A stretch of DNA of 13,358 nucleotides from Rubrobacter sp. (GTDB lineage Bacteria; Actinomycetota; Rubrobacteria; Rubrobacterales; Rubrobacteraceae): contig JACDAR010000180.1 in NCBI GenBank assembly GCA_013695335.1, positions 1-13,358 on the forward strand, given 5' to 3'. Position 1 is the first letter of the stretch, and each line of letters opens with the position of its first letter. The translations under genes and the position numbers were made by a program. This document shows positions 1-7,893 of the stretch, one piece after another. The notes beneath the pieces are model-generated. The model did no database searches, was not told where the DNA came from, and saw only the letters and a list, made by a program, of their open reading frames with translations.

Positions 1-933
1 GTCATGATCCTGCTGTTCGCCCTGATCGGGGGCGCATGGCACGGTGGGTTGACCGAGATGGGCTGGCCCATCATCGCGATGGTGCTTGCGCTCGCGTCGA
101 GCTACGTCTGCGCCACGAGCGTCAACGACATCGCGGACAGGGAGATAGATCGGATCAACCATCCCAAAGATGAAGGACGACCGCTCGTCACTGGCGCGGC
201 TGAGGTCAGGGATCTCTGGTTGGTCTTCATCGCGGCTGGCCTTCTGACGCTGGGCATACCCCTCACCGTCGGGCCGCTTCCGTTCGGCATCATGGCGTTG
301 TCTGTAGTGATCGGGGTTCTCTACTCGCTGCCGCCGGTCGAGCTATCGCACAGAACTTTCCTGGCCCCGCTCACGCTCGCCGTCGCCTACGTGGGAGTTC
401 CGTACTGGGCCGGCGTGGTGGCCGTTGGAGGGAACCTCGGCCTCTCCGACGTGCTCCCGATGGCGGCGCTGTATCTATTCTTCGCCGGAAGGATCGTGCT
501 CAAAGACTTCCGCGACAGGGAGGGCGACGCCGCATACGGCAAGCCGACGTTCCTGCTGCGATACGGCAAGCGGGCGACGTGCCTGCTCAGCCTCGGGGCC
601 GTATGCGCCGGTGACGTATTGCTCGTTGCGGCCCTCTCGGATCTCGCATGGCTGGCGGCCCTCCTGCAAATTTACGTCGCGGGCGTCGCGTTCATGCTGT
701 TCCGGCTGTACAGGGCGGAAGGCCGGAGGGAAGAGCAGATCTCAATCGGCGTCGGGGCCAGGATGGGCAACGGCCTCCTGACAACCCTGCTCGGCGCGCT
801 CGTGCTGGCGAACGCTGGCGCTGAAACCGGTGTTCAGGTGACGTTCGCGCTCGCGCTCGCGGCGGTCTACGCGGTCCTCTTCGCCAGCTTCCTGCGCCAC
901 CCGGATGCAGCAGCCATCGGCTACAAGGGTTGA
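1..933 (+). CDS. UbiA-family prenyltransferase (5' end outside window)
   Basis: Integral membrane enzyme of the UbiA superfamily, which transfers a polyprenyl chain to an aromatic or other acceptor in lipid-quinone or related synthesis. The reading frame is open from base 1; the first ATG is at base 4, but the usual N-terminal segment before the first helix is missing, so the gene probably starts upstream. Counting from that ATG, the first aspartate-rich motif is at residues 41-49 (NDIADREID, followed by NHPKDEGRP). The second is at 168-175 (DFRDREGD, followed by YGKPT). Both bind Mg-diphosphate in this family. Many hydrophobic segments surround them, consistent with the usual bundle of about nine helices. 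The acceptor substrate cannot be told from sequence, and no quinone genes lie beside it. The 3' end overlaps the convergent gene at 921 by 13 bases. Family assignment is firm; the specific reaction is not. Confidence 0.85.
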   Translation, partial: VMILLFALIGGAWHGGLTEMGWPIIAMVLALASSYVCATSVNDIADREIDRINHPKDEGRPLVTGAAEVRDLWLVFIAAGLLTLGIPLTVGPLPFGIMALSVVIGVLYSLPPVELSHRTFLAPLTLAVAYVGVPYWAGVVAVGGNLGLSDVLPMAALYLFFAGRIVLKDFRDREGDAAYGKPTFLLRYGKRATCLLSLGAVCAGDVLLVAALSDLAWLAALLQIYVAGVAFMLFRLYRAEGRREEQISIGVGARMGNGLLTTLLGALVLANAGAETGVQVTFALALAAVYAVLFASFLRHPDAAAIGYKG

Positions 934-1460
934 TCGGCGGGCATCGAACTCCCGAACGTATACGTTCCGACACGCTCCCAAGGACCATCCAGATAGCGCC
1001 ACAGCGATAGCCCTTCACCTACGACCTCGAAAGGGGAGAAGGCCGCCTGTAAACTCCCGTGCAGTTCCCGCGCTTCGTCCGGTGAAACCTTGTTCTGTAC
1101 AGTCACGTGTGGCTTGAAACCCTGTCTGTCCTGTGCCCCGAGCCACGGTCCCCATAGCGCGGCAAGCTCTTTCCGAACAGACAGAAGCTCCGGCGACGAC
1201 AGTTCATAGGCCACACCCCGTCCCAGAAAGCGTATGTTCGTCACGTTCAAGGAGAAAGGTTCGCGATCTTCGCAGGCTTCTTTCAGATCAGCGGAGATCT
1301 CACCTTCGTGTTCCGCTGGCAGCTTGTGAAACAGCGTGAGATGCGCCCGCAGGTAGTTGCGTTCCGGTGGAAAGTGAGCTTCTCGCAACTGGTCGAACTT
1401 TCCTTGCGATGCATCTTCCATCAGGAGCGTCAGAATGAAAGGGCGATCTTCCTGTCTCAC
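921..1460 (-). CDS. 2'-5' RNA ligase / 2H phosphoesterase family protein (LigT-like)
   Basis: Predicted cytoplasmic 2H phosphoesterase of 179 residues. The superfamily acts on 2'-5' or 2',3'-cyclic phosphodiester bonds in RNA or nucleotides. The two diagnostic H-x-T motifs are visible: HLT at residues 40-42 (in RAHLTLFHKL) and HVT at 118-120 (in FKPHVTVQNK), spaced as expected for the two half-domains. The frame opens further upstream at a TTG (1484). I chose the GTG at 1460 because it overlaps the TGA of the upstream gene (GTGA, stop at 1457-1459), a typical translational coupling. The last 13 bases overlap the convergent UbiA-family gene. The physiological substrate is unknown; proteins of this type are often annotated only as 2'-5' RNA ligase family. 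Confidence 0.8.
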   Translation of the reverse strand: MRQEDRPFILTLLMEDASQGKFDQLREAHFPPERNYLRAHLTLFHKLPAEHEGEISADLKEACEDREPFSLNVTNIRFLGRGVAYELSSPELLSVRKELAALWGPWLGAQDRQGFKPHVTVQNKVSPDEARELHGSLQAAFSPFEVVGEGLSLWRYLDGPWERVGTYTFGSSMPADQPL

Positions 1461-1768
1461 TGCGGCTTTCTCAACTCGTCCCAAAGCGCCTCAATGATGA
1501 CCGCCGAAGCATCGTCTTCATGCAAGGGTGGATAGGATATAGACTCCTCGGGACGCCGACGCCTGGCGCACGACTCCATCAACTCCGAGTTCCCCGAGTT
1601 CAGCCCGAATCGGTTCCTGATATCGAGCCCCAGCGAGAAATGCAGGTCGGAAAGGGCCGCCTTGCTCCTGTCTCGAATGTTCGCCTTGTCTTCGTCAGAC
1701 AGGCGGACGAGCAACTCCCTCACATCCTCCTCGACAGTTCGTGGCCAGCCCACAATATCTTCCGGCAA
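1457..1768 (-). CDS. DUF6794-like small protein
   Basis: Protein of 103 residues that resembles, from memory of the family, the uncharacterised DUF6794 domain. The recognisable parts are a T-V-E-E-x-V-x-E-L-L opening (residues 11-20), DLHFSLGLDIRNRFGLNSGN (41-60), a following E-L-M-E-S-C, and a C-terminal DDASAVIIEALWDEL segment (85-99). It has no signal peptide or membrane segment and is probably cytoplasmic. The start used is TTG at 1768, with a GGAG-like site about 10 bases upstream and an in-frame TAG shortly before it. A GTG at 1753 is an alternative. It is coupled by a GTGA overlap to the 2H phosphoesterase downstream, so the two are likely co-translated. No function is known to me. Confidence 0.65.
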   Translation of the reverse strand: MPEDIVGWPRTVEEDVRELLVRLSDEDKANIRDRSKAALSDLHFSLGLDIRNRFGLNSGNSELMESCARRRRPEESISYPPLHEDDASAVIIEALWDELRKPQ

Positions 1769-1789
1769 CGAGATTCCGCTCCGATCCGG

Positions 1790-1876
1790 CTAGACCGCAT
1801 CTTCCGGTTGTAAGGCGCGCTCGCCGCTGGCGAAGATGAAGTAGGCTTCGGGGTCTTCGGCACTCTTTCAGCCGCC
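1790..1876 (-). pseudogene. Relic of an nrfD 3' end (29 codons)
   Basis: On the minus strand this stretch matches the last 29 codons of the intact nrfD gene (2584-2670), including the TAG stop, without gaps. I count 71 of 87 identical bases. The relic reads SAEDPEAYFIFASGE, then RALQPEDAV and stop; the intact gene reads SADDPEAYFTFASGE, then SAPQPEDAV and stop. An in-frame TGA at 1868-1870 interrupts the relic near its upstream edge, and similarity fades beyond it, so nothing functional remains. Most differences in the last 25 codons are at third positions, which suggests it diverged as a coding sequence before being truncated. It begins 4 bases after the vapC stop and lies in the same orientation as nrfD, so vapBC sits between two direct copies of this sequence. 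Confidence 0.8.
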
Positions 1877-1880
1877 GCCA

Positions 1881-2267
1881 TCAGTTAGTCTGCTGGCCGG
1901 AGTTTTCCTCGAAGGGATCTCGCACGGAGAGGTCGGTGATCCAACGGAAATCAGCCATGTTTCTCGTGACGAGCGTGAGGTCGTGCGTCAAGGCCGTGCC
2001 CGCCACGAGGGCGTCGCCCAACGTCATCTTTCTGAGTTGGCGTAGCCGCACTGCTTGTTCCAGAACCGCCGAGTCTATGCCCAGGACGGGAGCCGCCGCG
2101 AAAAATGCCTCGAAGTAGCACCTCTCCTGCCCGGTCAACTGATGGTAGCCGAGCACCTCGACGTAGCTAACGGCAGATACAGCGGGTGCGTGTTCCTCGA
2201 TCAGGCGCCGCAATACTTCATGTTCCGGTTTGGCCGCATAGATAATGACGTTGCTGTCGAGCAGCAT
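1881..2267 (-). CDS. vapC: PIN-domain toxin VapC
   Basis: PIN-domain ribonuclease of 128 residues, the toxin of a type II toxin-antitoxin pair; such toxins cut specific RNAs in a metal-dependent way. The acidic catalytic set is visible: D4 (LLDSNVIIYA), E38 (VSYVEVLG), D85 (TLGDALVAGTA) and the N103/D106 region (VTRNMADF). Length is normal for VapC. The ATG at 2267 overlaps the vapB stop (TGATG) and has an AGAAGG-like site just upstream. A GTG one codon earlier (2270) is possible and would give a GTGA overlap. It follows the antitoxin gene on the same strand. The RNA target cannot be inferred. Confidence 0.88.
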   Translation of the reverse strand: MLLDSNVIIYAAKPEHEVLRRLIEEHAPAVSAVSYVEVLGYHQLTGQERCYFEAFFAAAPVLGIDSAVLEQAVRLRQLRKMTLGDALVAGTALTHDLTLVTRNMADFRWITDLSVRDPFEENSGQQTN

Positions 2268-2530
2268 CACCCTTCTCTGTCCGGTAGGGGACGCTCTTGC
2301 CGTGCCTCGCGTTCCCAGGCGGCCGGATCGGGCAGGTTCGGAAGCGCCTGCATGTCGGCCAGACGCTCGAGGGCCTCCGCCATCAACCGTCCATTGCCCG
2401 CCGGAGCCGCTTCACCGAGGATCGTTACGCGCACCGCGACCGGCCGGTCGTGGGAACTGAGAGCCGGACGATCTTCTCCGCTCCATTCCAGATGGTCGCC
2501 GCGCAAGATAGCCTCGTAGGTCTCTTGCAT
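2267..2530 (-). CDS. vapB: VapB-type antitoxin
   Basis: Antitoxin of 87 residues directly upstream of, and overlapping, the PIN toxin. It opens with MQETYEAILRGDHLEW and continues with a predicted short beta segment (PVAVRVTILGE, about residues 30-40). The C-terminal half is charged and rich in proline and arginine; in such antitoxins this part wraps the toxin. The N-terminal part would provide DNA binding and autoregulation. The ATG at 2530 has a good AAGGAAG ribosome site upstream. Assignment as antitoxin rests mainly on the gene pairing and on resemblance to small proteins commonly found before PIN genes; the exact fold class is not certain. Confidence 0.78.
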   Translation of the reverse strand: MQETYEAILRGDHLEWSGEDRPALSSHDRPVAVRVTILGEAAPAGNGRLMAEALERLADMQALPNLPDPAAWEREARQERPLPDREG

Positions 2531-2552
2531 GGATCTTCCTTTCGTCGCATTG

Positions 2553-2570
2553 CCCGCGATTATATCCGGG
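2553..2570 (-). promoter_or_regulatory. Candidate vapBC promoter -10 and operator
   Basis: On the minus strand a perfect TATAAT (2564-2559) lies 28 bases upstream of the vapB ATG. It is embedded in an 18-base stretch with CCCG/CGGG ends, forming an imperfect inverted repeat. No good -35 box is seen at 16-18 bases; the candidate hexamers fall on the nrfD stop region. Toxin-antitoxin operons are usually repressed by their own complex bound over the -10 box, which would fit. Without experimental start-site data this is suggestive only. Confidence 0.4.
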
Positions 2571-2583
2571 CAGCGGTCCCATC

Positions 2584-3621
2584 CTAGACTGCATCTTCCG
2601 GTTGAGGGGCACTCTCACCGCTGGCAAAGGTGAAGTACGCTTCGGGGTCGTCGGCGCTGATCCTGCCGCCCCGGATCATGGCGAACCGGAACATGAGTCC
2701 TCCCACGAGCGCGAGCAGTGAGGCGATGATGCTCTTTCCGCGCGACTCCCTGCCAGTGAGCAGCGCGAAGGGCGCAAGGATGGCTCCGATCAGGGTGCCT
2801 CCGACGAAGAGGGGGACGACTTCTCTGGAGAAGAGCGGCTTGCTCCACCGGCCCATCCGGGCCAGCGAGGCCACGATGAGCACCGCCTCGACGAGTATGG
2901 TCGCCCTCTCGGCGCGGTGCAGGACGCGAAGGGTCTTCGCTTCGCCCGAGCGCGTCAGGTTCAGGACGAGCGAGAGCCAGGACAGGGCCGTCGAGAGACC
3001 GGAGGCGAGGAAGACGGGACCCATGAACAGCCAGTTGCGGGCCCACATCGGCACGGACGTTGCGCTGAGGAGGTTCCCCGTGTTGGAGCCGACGTTGAGG
3101 CCCACCGGCAGCGCGAGCACGGAGAGCAGGCGGTCGGGAATCAGCCTGACCGCGAGCCGCGCCAACACGTTGTCACGGCCGAGCAGACCATCTTTCGCGG
3201 CCTGGCGGGCGGCGAGAAGACCGGCCAGGTTTCCGAACACGAGGAGCGACCAGCTCTGGACGGACATGGGGGAGCGGAGCTTCAGGACGCGCATCATGTT
3301 CAAGAAACGCTCGGGTCTCCCCAGGTCCCATATCAGGAGTATGGGGCTCAGGATCATGGTGACGAGCACCGTGTAGCGGCTCGCGCGCTGGAGGGCTTCG
3401 TCCTCGTGGCCTAGCAACTGCGCCACCGTCGAGAACATGTGGGCTCCCGCGCCGAGGCCCCCGATCCAGAAGTAGATCGGGATCTGCCACGTCCAGTGCG
3501 CGTGCTTGATCGGCGGGATGCCGTAGTAGTTCTTGTCCTTGCGCTCCGGATCGGTCTCCGGGTGGTGGGAAGTCTTTGGCCGCCCGTTGCGCTGCTGTCC
3601 GGATACAGCCTCTTCGCTCAT
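2584..3621 (-). CDS. nrfD: NrfD/PsrC-type membrane subunit of formate dehydrogenase
   Basis: Integral membrane subunit of 345 residues in the NrfD/PsrC (polysulfide reductase) family. It replaces the cytochrome b subunit FdnI of the E. coli enzyme and would pass electrons from the Fe-S subunit to the quinone pool. After a hydrophilic N-terminus come multiple hydrophobic helices. Family-typical features include the first helix with WIGGLGAGAHMF (52-63) and the motif DLGRPERF (99-106). The ATG at 3621 is preferred: it follows a GGGAGG site and lies 8 bases after the Fe-S subunit stop. A longer frame opens at a GTG (3648) inside that gene. It is the last gene of the fdn operon. A diverged copy of its final 29 codons is found at 1790-1876. 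Confidence 0.9.
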   Translation of the reverse strand: MSEEAVSGQQRNGRPKTSHHPETDPERKDKNYYGIPPIKHAHWTWQIPIYFWIGGLGAGAHMFSTVAQLLGHEDEALQRASRYTVLVTMILSPILLIWDLGRPERFLNMMRVLKLRSPMSVQSWSLLVFGNLAGLLAARQAAKDGLLGRDNVLARLAVRLIPDRLLSVLALPVGLNVGSNTGNLLSATSVPMWARNWLFMGPVFLASGLSTALSWLSLVLNLTRSGEAKTLRVLHRAERATILVEAVLIVASLARMGRWSKPLFSREVVPLFVGGTLIGAILAPFALLTGRESRGKSIIASLLALVGGLMFRFAMIRGGRISADDPEAYFTFASGESAPQPEDAV

Positions 3622-3629
3622 CGTCCTCC

Positions 3630-4466
3630 CTAGTCCTTGAACGCCCACGCGACGACCGCGCCCAGCACGGTGGCGGCGACCGCGCTGGCGATGACGCCGC
3701 CCCTGAACTTCTCCTGCGGCAGGAATGGGTGCTTCGGCAGGTTGTACGTCTCCGGCTCGTCCATGAGGATGAACTTGGAATGGTTGCCCCCGATTCCTCC
3801 AGTCCCACCGACCTCCGGCGTTCCATACACGTATGCCTGCGTGTATCCTTTGTTATGTAACTCTGCGACACGCTGCTCGGCGAGTTCCTTCAAGTCTTCC
3901 ACGTCGCCGAACATTATGGAGTTCGTGGGGCAGGCTTTGGCACAGGCTGGTTCGAGGCCGTCACGCTGCCTGTCGTAGCAGAGGGTGCACTTGAAGGCGC
4001 GACCATCCTCGGGGACCTGGGTGATGACGCCGTATGGGCAGGCTGGGACGCAGTACCCGCAGCCGTTGCAGATGTCGGGCTGGATGTAGACGTTATCGAA
4101 CTCGTTGCGGATGATGGAGCCGGTCGGGCACGCCTGCTGGCATGGCGCTTCGACGCAGTGTTTGCATACGTCGCTCATGAAAGCCCAGCGTCCCAGGGCA
4201 TCGAGTTCCGCGCCACCGGGGAGTTGTTCCGTAACGTCCTCGGCGAGCGCGACGAGGTCAACGTCGCCGGTGAGGCGGCGCTTCTTCGGGTTCTCGATAA
4301 ACGCGACGTGGCGCCAGGTGCTCCCCGAAAGTTGTTTGGTGTTGTCGTAGGAATCGCCGGTGAACTCGTAGCCGTCGGCTGGTAACTGGTTCCACTGCTT
4401 GCAGGCAACCTCGCATGCCTTGCAGCCGATGCAGACTGTGGTGTCTGTCAGGAAGCCGGTCGCCAC
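3630..4466 (-). CDS. fdnH: Formate dehydrogenase iron-sulfur subunit (FdnH/FdoH-like)
   Basis: Electron-transfer subunit of 278 residues that links the catalytic subunit to the membrane subunit. Sixteen cysteines in four groups would bind four [4Fe-4S] clusters: C12/15/18/22, C101/104/109/113, C133/136/139/143 and C160/163/175/179, the last group in a CTLCYDR setting. A C-terminal hydrophobic helix (about 256-275) would anchor it, as in FdnH. A Gly-rich linker (220-227) precedes the tail region. There is no Tat or Sec signal. The start is GTG at 4466, with a GGGAG site upstream, only 3 bases after the stop of the small upstream gene. It is much closer to FdnH-like subunits than to soluble ferredoxins. 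Confidence 0.93.
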   Translation of the reverse strand: MATGFLTDTTVCIGCKACEVACKQWNQLPADGYEFTGDSYDNTKQLSGSTWRHVAFIENPKKRRLTGDVDLVALAEDVTEQLPGGAELDALGRWAFMSDVCKHCVEAPCQQACPTGSIIRNEFDNVYIQPDICNGCGYCVPACPYGVITQVPEDGRAFKCTLCYDRQRDGLEPACAKACPTNSIMFGDVEDLKELAEQRVAELHNKGYTQAYVYGTPEVGGTGGIGGNHSKFILMDEPETYNLPKHPFLPQEKFRGGVIASAVAATVLGAVVAWAFKD

Positions 4467-4469
4467 GCG

Positions 4470-4739
4470 CTATCTCCCTTCCATTGCACGGCGCCGTATC
4501 TCCTCGACCGGCGCGGTTGGGTTATGGCTGATGCGGAACATCTGATGACCGAGGGCTACGTGCTGGGGGGCGAAGATCCTATCCACCATCCCCGTCCCAC
4601 GGTTGAAGTACACGCCGGGTTGCAACAACTTCGCGCTCCTCACGGGTTTGAGGTTCTTCTTTGCAATGTCGGGCCGCCTGGAGAGCCAGGCCCCTATGTC
4701 CATGAGGCCCTGCTCCATCATCTCCCGCGTGCTGCTCAT
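4470..4739 (-). CDS. Uncharacterised 89-residue protein inside the formate dehydrogenase operon
   Basis: Small soluble protein that I do not recognise. Its ATG overlaps the TGA of the catalytic-subunit gene (ATGA at 4736-4739), and its stop lies 3 bases before the Fe-S subunit start. This packing argues strongly that it is translated. It has no cysteine, no membrane segment and no signal peptide. It is basic in the middle (RRPDIAKKNLKPVRSAK, about 21-37). Notable parts are QPGVYFNRGTGMVDRIF (40-56) and HVALGHQMFRISHN (60-73), then an arginine-rich end. The absence of cysteines rules out a cluster protein. It could be a small structural subunit or an assembly partner of the dehydrogenase; this is inferred from position only. 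Confidence 0.8.
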   Translation of the reverse strand: MSSTREMMEQGLMDIGAWLSRRPDIAKKNLKPVRSAKLLQPGVYFNRGTGMVDRIFAPQHVALGHQMFRISHNPTAPVEEIRRRAMEGR

Positions 4740-7700
4740 ACGCGGCCCGCTTCCAGGTTGGCGGTGAAGGCTTTTGCCTCGTGGATGGCGACGTTCGCCT
4801 CAAGCGAGACGGGCAGGATGTCGTTGACCACGTCGCCGGTCACTACCCCGTTCGGGCCGAAGTGGTAGGGGAGGCCGATGGTGTGGATGTTCCTGCCGTC
4901 GATACGGTAGACGGGGATGCGGTCGGTGACGAGGGCGCGGGTGTGGATACGGCCCCGGCTCGTCTCGATGGTGACCCAGTCAGTATTGTTCACGCCCTTC
5001 TCCGCGGCTAGCTCAGGGCTGATCTCACAGAACAACTCAGGTTGGAGTTCGGAGAGCCAAGGGATCCAACGCGACATCGCCCCGCTCGTGTGATGCTCTG
5101 TGAGCCTATATGTCGTTACGACATATGGGTAGCGTGGGTCCTCCGGCACGTTGTACGGGTTGTCTGGGCGTCCGGGGAAGACCTTGAGAGCCGGGTCGCG
5201 CTGCTGGTAGTAGAGCAGGTTCGGAACAGGCGATTCCAGAGGCTCGTAGTGGACCGGCAAAGGCCCATCCTTGAGCCCGACCGGCGCGAACAGCCAGCCC
5301 CGACCGTCGCCGTTCATGATGAAAGGCCCGTCCCCCGGAAGCGCGTCCACGCCCGCGGCGTCTGGTTCGGGGCGATAGGATGGCGGTTTGTCCGCCTGAA
5401 AGTCAGGCACGTCCTGGCCGGTCCATTTTTCCTGTTCCTCGTCCCACCAGACGTGCTTCTTGCGTTCGGACCAGGGTTTGCCTTCGGGGTCTGCGGAGGC
5501 GCGGTTGTAGAGGAGGCGGCGGTTCATGGGCCACGCCCAGCCCCACTCTGCGGCGACGAGGTCCTGTTCCGAGGCCGGTTTGCGGCGACGGGACTGGTTG
5601 ATTCCTTCTGCGTATGCGCCAGAGTAGATCCAACCTCCGCATGCCGTCGAGCCATCAGCCGCCAGTTCCGCAAACCCGCTGACCGGCTCCCCTGTGTCCA
5701 TCTTGTAGCCGCTGACTTCCTTGAGGATGCTCTCGATGTGCGGCTCCTCGCGCTCTCCTTCCGTCGGATAATCCCAGGTGAGCGCCTGAATAAGCGCGTC
5801 GCGTGGATCGTTTGACTCCTGGTACATCTCCTTGATCCTGCGCCCCAGATGGTAGACGAACCAGGCGTCGCTACGCGCGTCGCCCGGCGGCTCGACAGCC
5901 TTGTCGTGCCACTGCAGCATCCGCTGGGTCTGGGTAAACGAACCATCCTTCTCGGCAACGAGCGCCGACGGGATGAGGAAAACCTCGGTGGCGCACTCCT
6001 CCGGCGGCACGTCGTCCAGCTTCCAGACGGCGGCAGTCTCCACCTCGTAGGCGTCGAGGACTACGAGCCAGTCCAGGCTTCTCAGGGCGCTGCGGGCCAG
6101 CTTCGCGTGCGGCCCTCCGACCGCGAGGTTCTGGCCGAAGACGAAGCTGCCCTTCACCTCGCCGTCTTTCATGTCGAGCAGCGTCGGGTAGTAAGAGTGA
6201 TCCCCGGATATGCGGGGGAAATGGTCGAAGAGTTCTCCATCCTCGGGGTCGAAGGCATCCCCGTACCAGGCTTTCATCAGGCTGGTCGCGTACTTGGGGA
6301 GATTGCTCCACCAGCCTGTCTTGGCCGTCTCGTTCTGGATATAGTCCCGCCAGGAGTCGTGCCCCTTCCCCACGTCCGGCATTGGAATGTAGCCTGGCAG
6401 GATGTCGTAGAGGGTGGCGATATCGGTCGAGCCCTGGATGGTCGCATGCCCCCGCAGCGCCATGATGCCGCCGCCGGGACGCCCGATGTTTCCGAGCAGG
6501 AGTTGCAAGATCGCGGCTGCGCGTATGACTTGCACGCCTTTCGAGTGCTGGGTCCATCCGACCGCGTAGCAGAGCGCGGTGGTCTTCTCGCGCCCCGAGT
6601 TCTCGCAGATAGTCTTCGCCACCTCCAGAAACGCCTCTTTCGGGGTGCCGCAGACTTTCTCGACCATCTCGGGCGTATAGCGGGCGAAGTGGCGTTTGAG
6701 GATCTGGAATACGCAGCGCGGGTGCTGGAGCGTCAGGTCGCTTGGGCGTGGACTGCCCGCGTGCTCACCCGCGCCGGGACTGCCCTGACCAGCCTCGCCC
6801 ACAACGGTGTCCTGGCTTCCCCCGAAGGCGGCGTAGTCGATGGGCTGGCCCTCGTAGCGCCAGGTCTCCGCGCTGTACTCCTGTTTCTCCTCGTCCCAGC
6901 CGGAGAAGATACCCGTCGGGTCCGTATCCCTGAAGTCTTCGGAGACCAGGGTGGCGGCGTTTGTATATGCGACCACGTAGTCCTCGAAATATTGTTGGTT
7001 CTCGATCACGTAGTTAATGAGGCCGCCCAGGAACGCTATGTCCGTGCCCGGCCTGATTGGCGCGTAGATGTCGCACATCGCCGAAGTGCGGGTGAAGCGC
7101 GGGTCGATGTGGATGAGCTTCGCACCCTTCTCGCGCGCGATCATGGGGTGCCGGAAGCCGACAGGATGGGCCTCTGCCATGTTAGAACCTTCGATCAGGA
7201 TGCAATCCGCGTTCTGAAGGTCCTGGAGGCTCGTCGTGGCCCCGCCCCTGCCGTACGTGACGCCCAGACCGGGCACCGTGGAACTATGTCATATGCGGGC
7301 TTGGTTGGTGATGCGGGTGAACCCCATCGAGTGAAACAGCTTGGTTATGAGGTAGTTCTCCTCATTGTCTATAGTAGCGCCGCCGATGGAGGCGACAGCC
7401 TGGGAGCGGTTCAGCTTCCGCCCCTGATCGTCCTCGTCCTGCCAGTTCTCGTCGCGGGCCTTCTTGAGATGGGCTGAGATCATCTCCATCGCCCGCTCAA
7501 GCGAAAGCTCCTCCCACTCACCGGAATAAGGACGCCGATACTTCACCTTCGTCTGGCGGTATGGCGAGACGTGCAACCCGAAAGTCGCCGAGCCTTTCGG
7601 GCAAAGGGTTCCGGCGTTTATGGGGCTGTCAGGGTTGCCCTCGATGTCGATGATGCGGCCGTCGCGATGGTAGACGAGGGTGGAACAGCCAACCGCGCAG

Positions 7701-7849
7701 TACGGGCAGACGCTGGTGGTCTTCTCCACTCCGGGGTCGCTTATGCGGGACTTCAGGTTGCGGGTCGCCGGGCTTATGGAGTTCTCGACGGTAGTCCCGA
7801 CGTGGCTGCGAACCTTGTCCCACAATCGTCCTGGCTTCAACATAGCCAT
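4736..7849 (-). CDS. fdnG: Selenocysteine-containing formate dehydrogenase catalytic subunit, with in-frame TGA
   Basis: Mo/W-bis-pterin enzyme of 1037 residues oxidising formate to CO2. The N-terminal [4Fe-4S] motif is C48-x2-C51-x3-C55-x27-C83, followed by PKG. The active-site region reads NQARI, then TGA (7289-7291, codon 187), then HSSTVPGLGVTYGRG. E. coli FdnG has NQARV, selenocysteine, HGPTVASLAPTFGRG at the same place, so TGA encodes selenocysteine. Homology continues in frame to the C-terminal pterin-binding domain (for example YVVTTYRLTEH and IGLPYHFGPNG). A Gly/Ser-rich insertion lies at about 343-372. Start is ATG 7849 with an AAGGGGTGA site. No twin-arginine signal is present, and an in-frame TAG at 7865-7867 excludes a longer N-terminus. 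The stop overlaps the next gene (ATGA). Conventional calling would yield fragments of 186 and about 846 residues. Confidence 0.95.
7259..7277 (-). promoter_or_regulatory. Bacterial SECIS hairpin for UGA recoding
   Basis: Starting 11 nt after the UGA codon, the mRNA can form a 7-pair stem, GGUGCCC with GGGCGUC (two G-U pairs), closed by the five-base loop GGUCU. The E. coli fdhF SECIS has the same GGUCU loop on a similar short stem. The loop lies about 18 nt from the UGA, within the usual range. SelB is known to read this loop type to deliver selenocysteinyl-tRNA. The base pairs were derived by eye. Confidence 0.85.
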
Positions 7850-7893
7850 GAACTCACCCCTTCCCTAGCATGTCAGAGAAACAGAAGAACATC

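Noticed and set aside
1790..2670. Direct repeats as attachment sites of an integrative element
   Set aside because: No integrase is present, the copies are only about 82% identical, and the third-position pattern of differences points to a diverged coding sequence rather than an att core.
2630..3376. A 248-codon plus-strand open frame
   Set aside because: It is antisense to nrfD, with low-complexity Arg/Ser-rich translation and no start signal.
4736..7276. A separate formate dehydrogenase gene starting at GTG 7276, with a truncated gene 7289-7849
   Set aside because: The two frames are the same frame across a single TGA, the junction matches the selenocysteine site of FdnG, and a SECIS hairpin follows. 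One recoded gene explains all of this better than a nonsense mutation.
5849..7477. A 542-codon plus-strand open frame
   Set aside because: It lies opposite the catalytic subunit gene, which has clear homology. Long antisense frames are common in GC-rich coding DNA.
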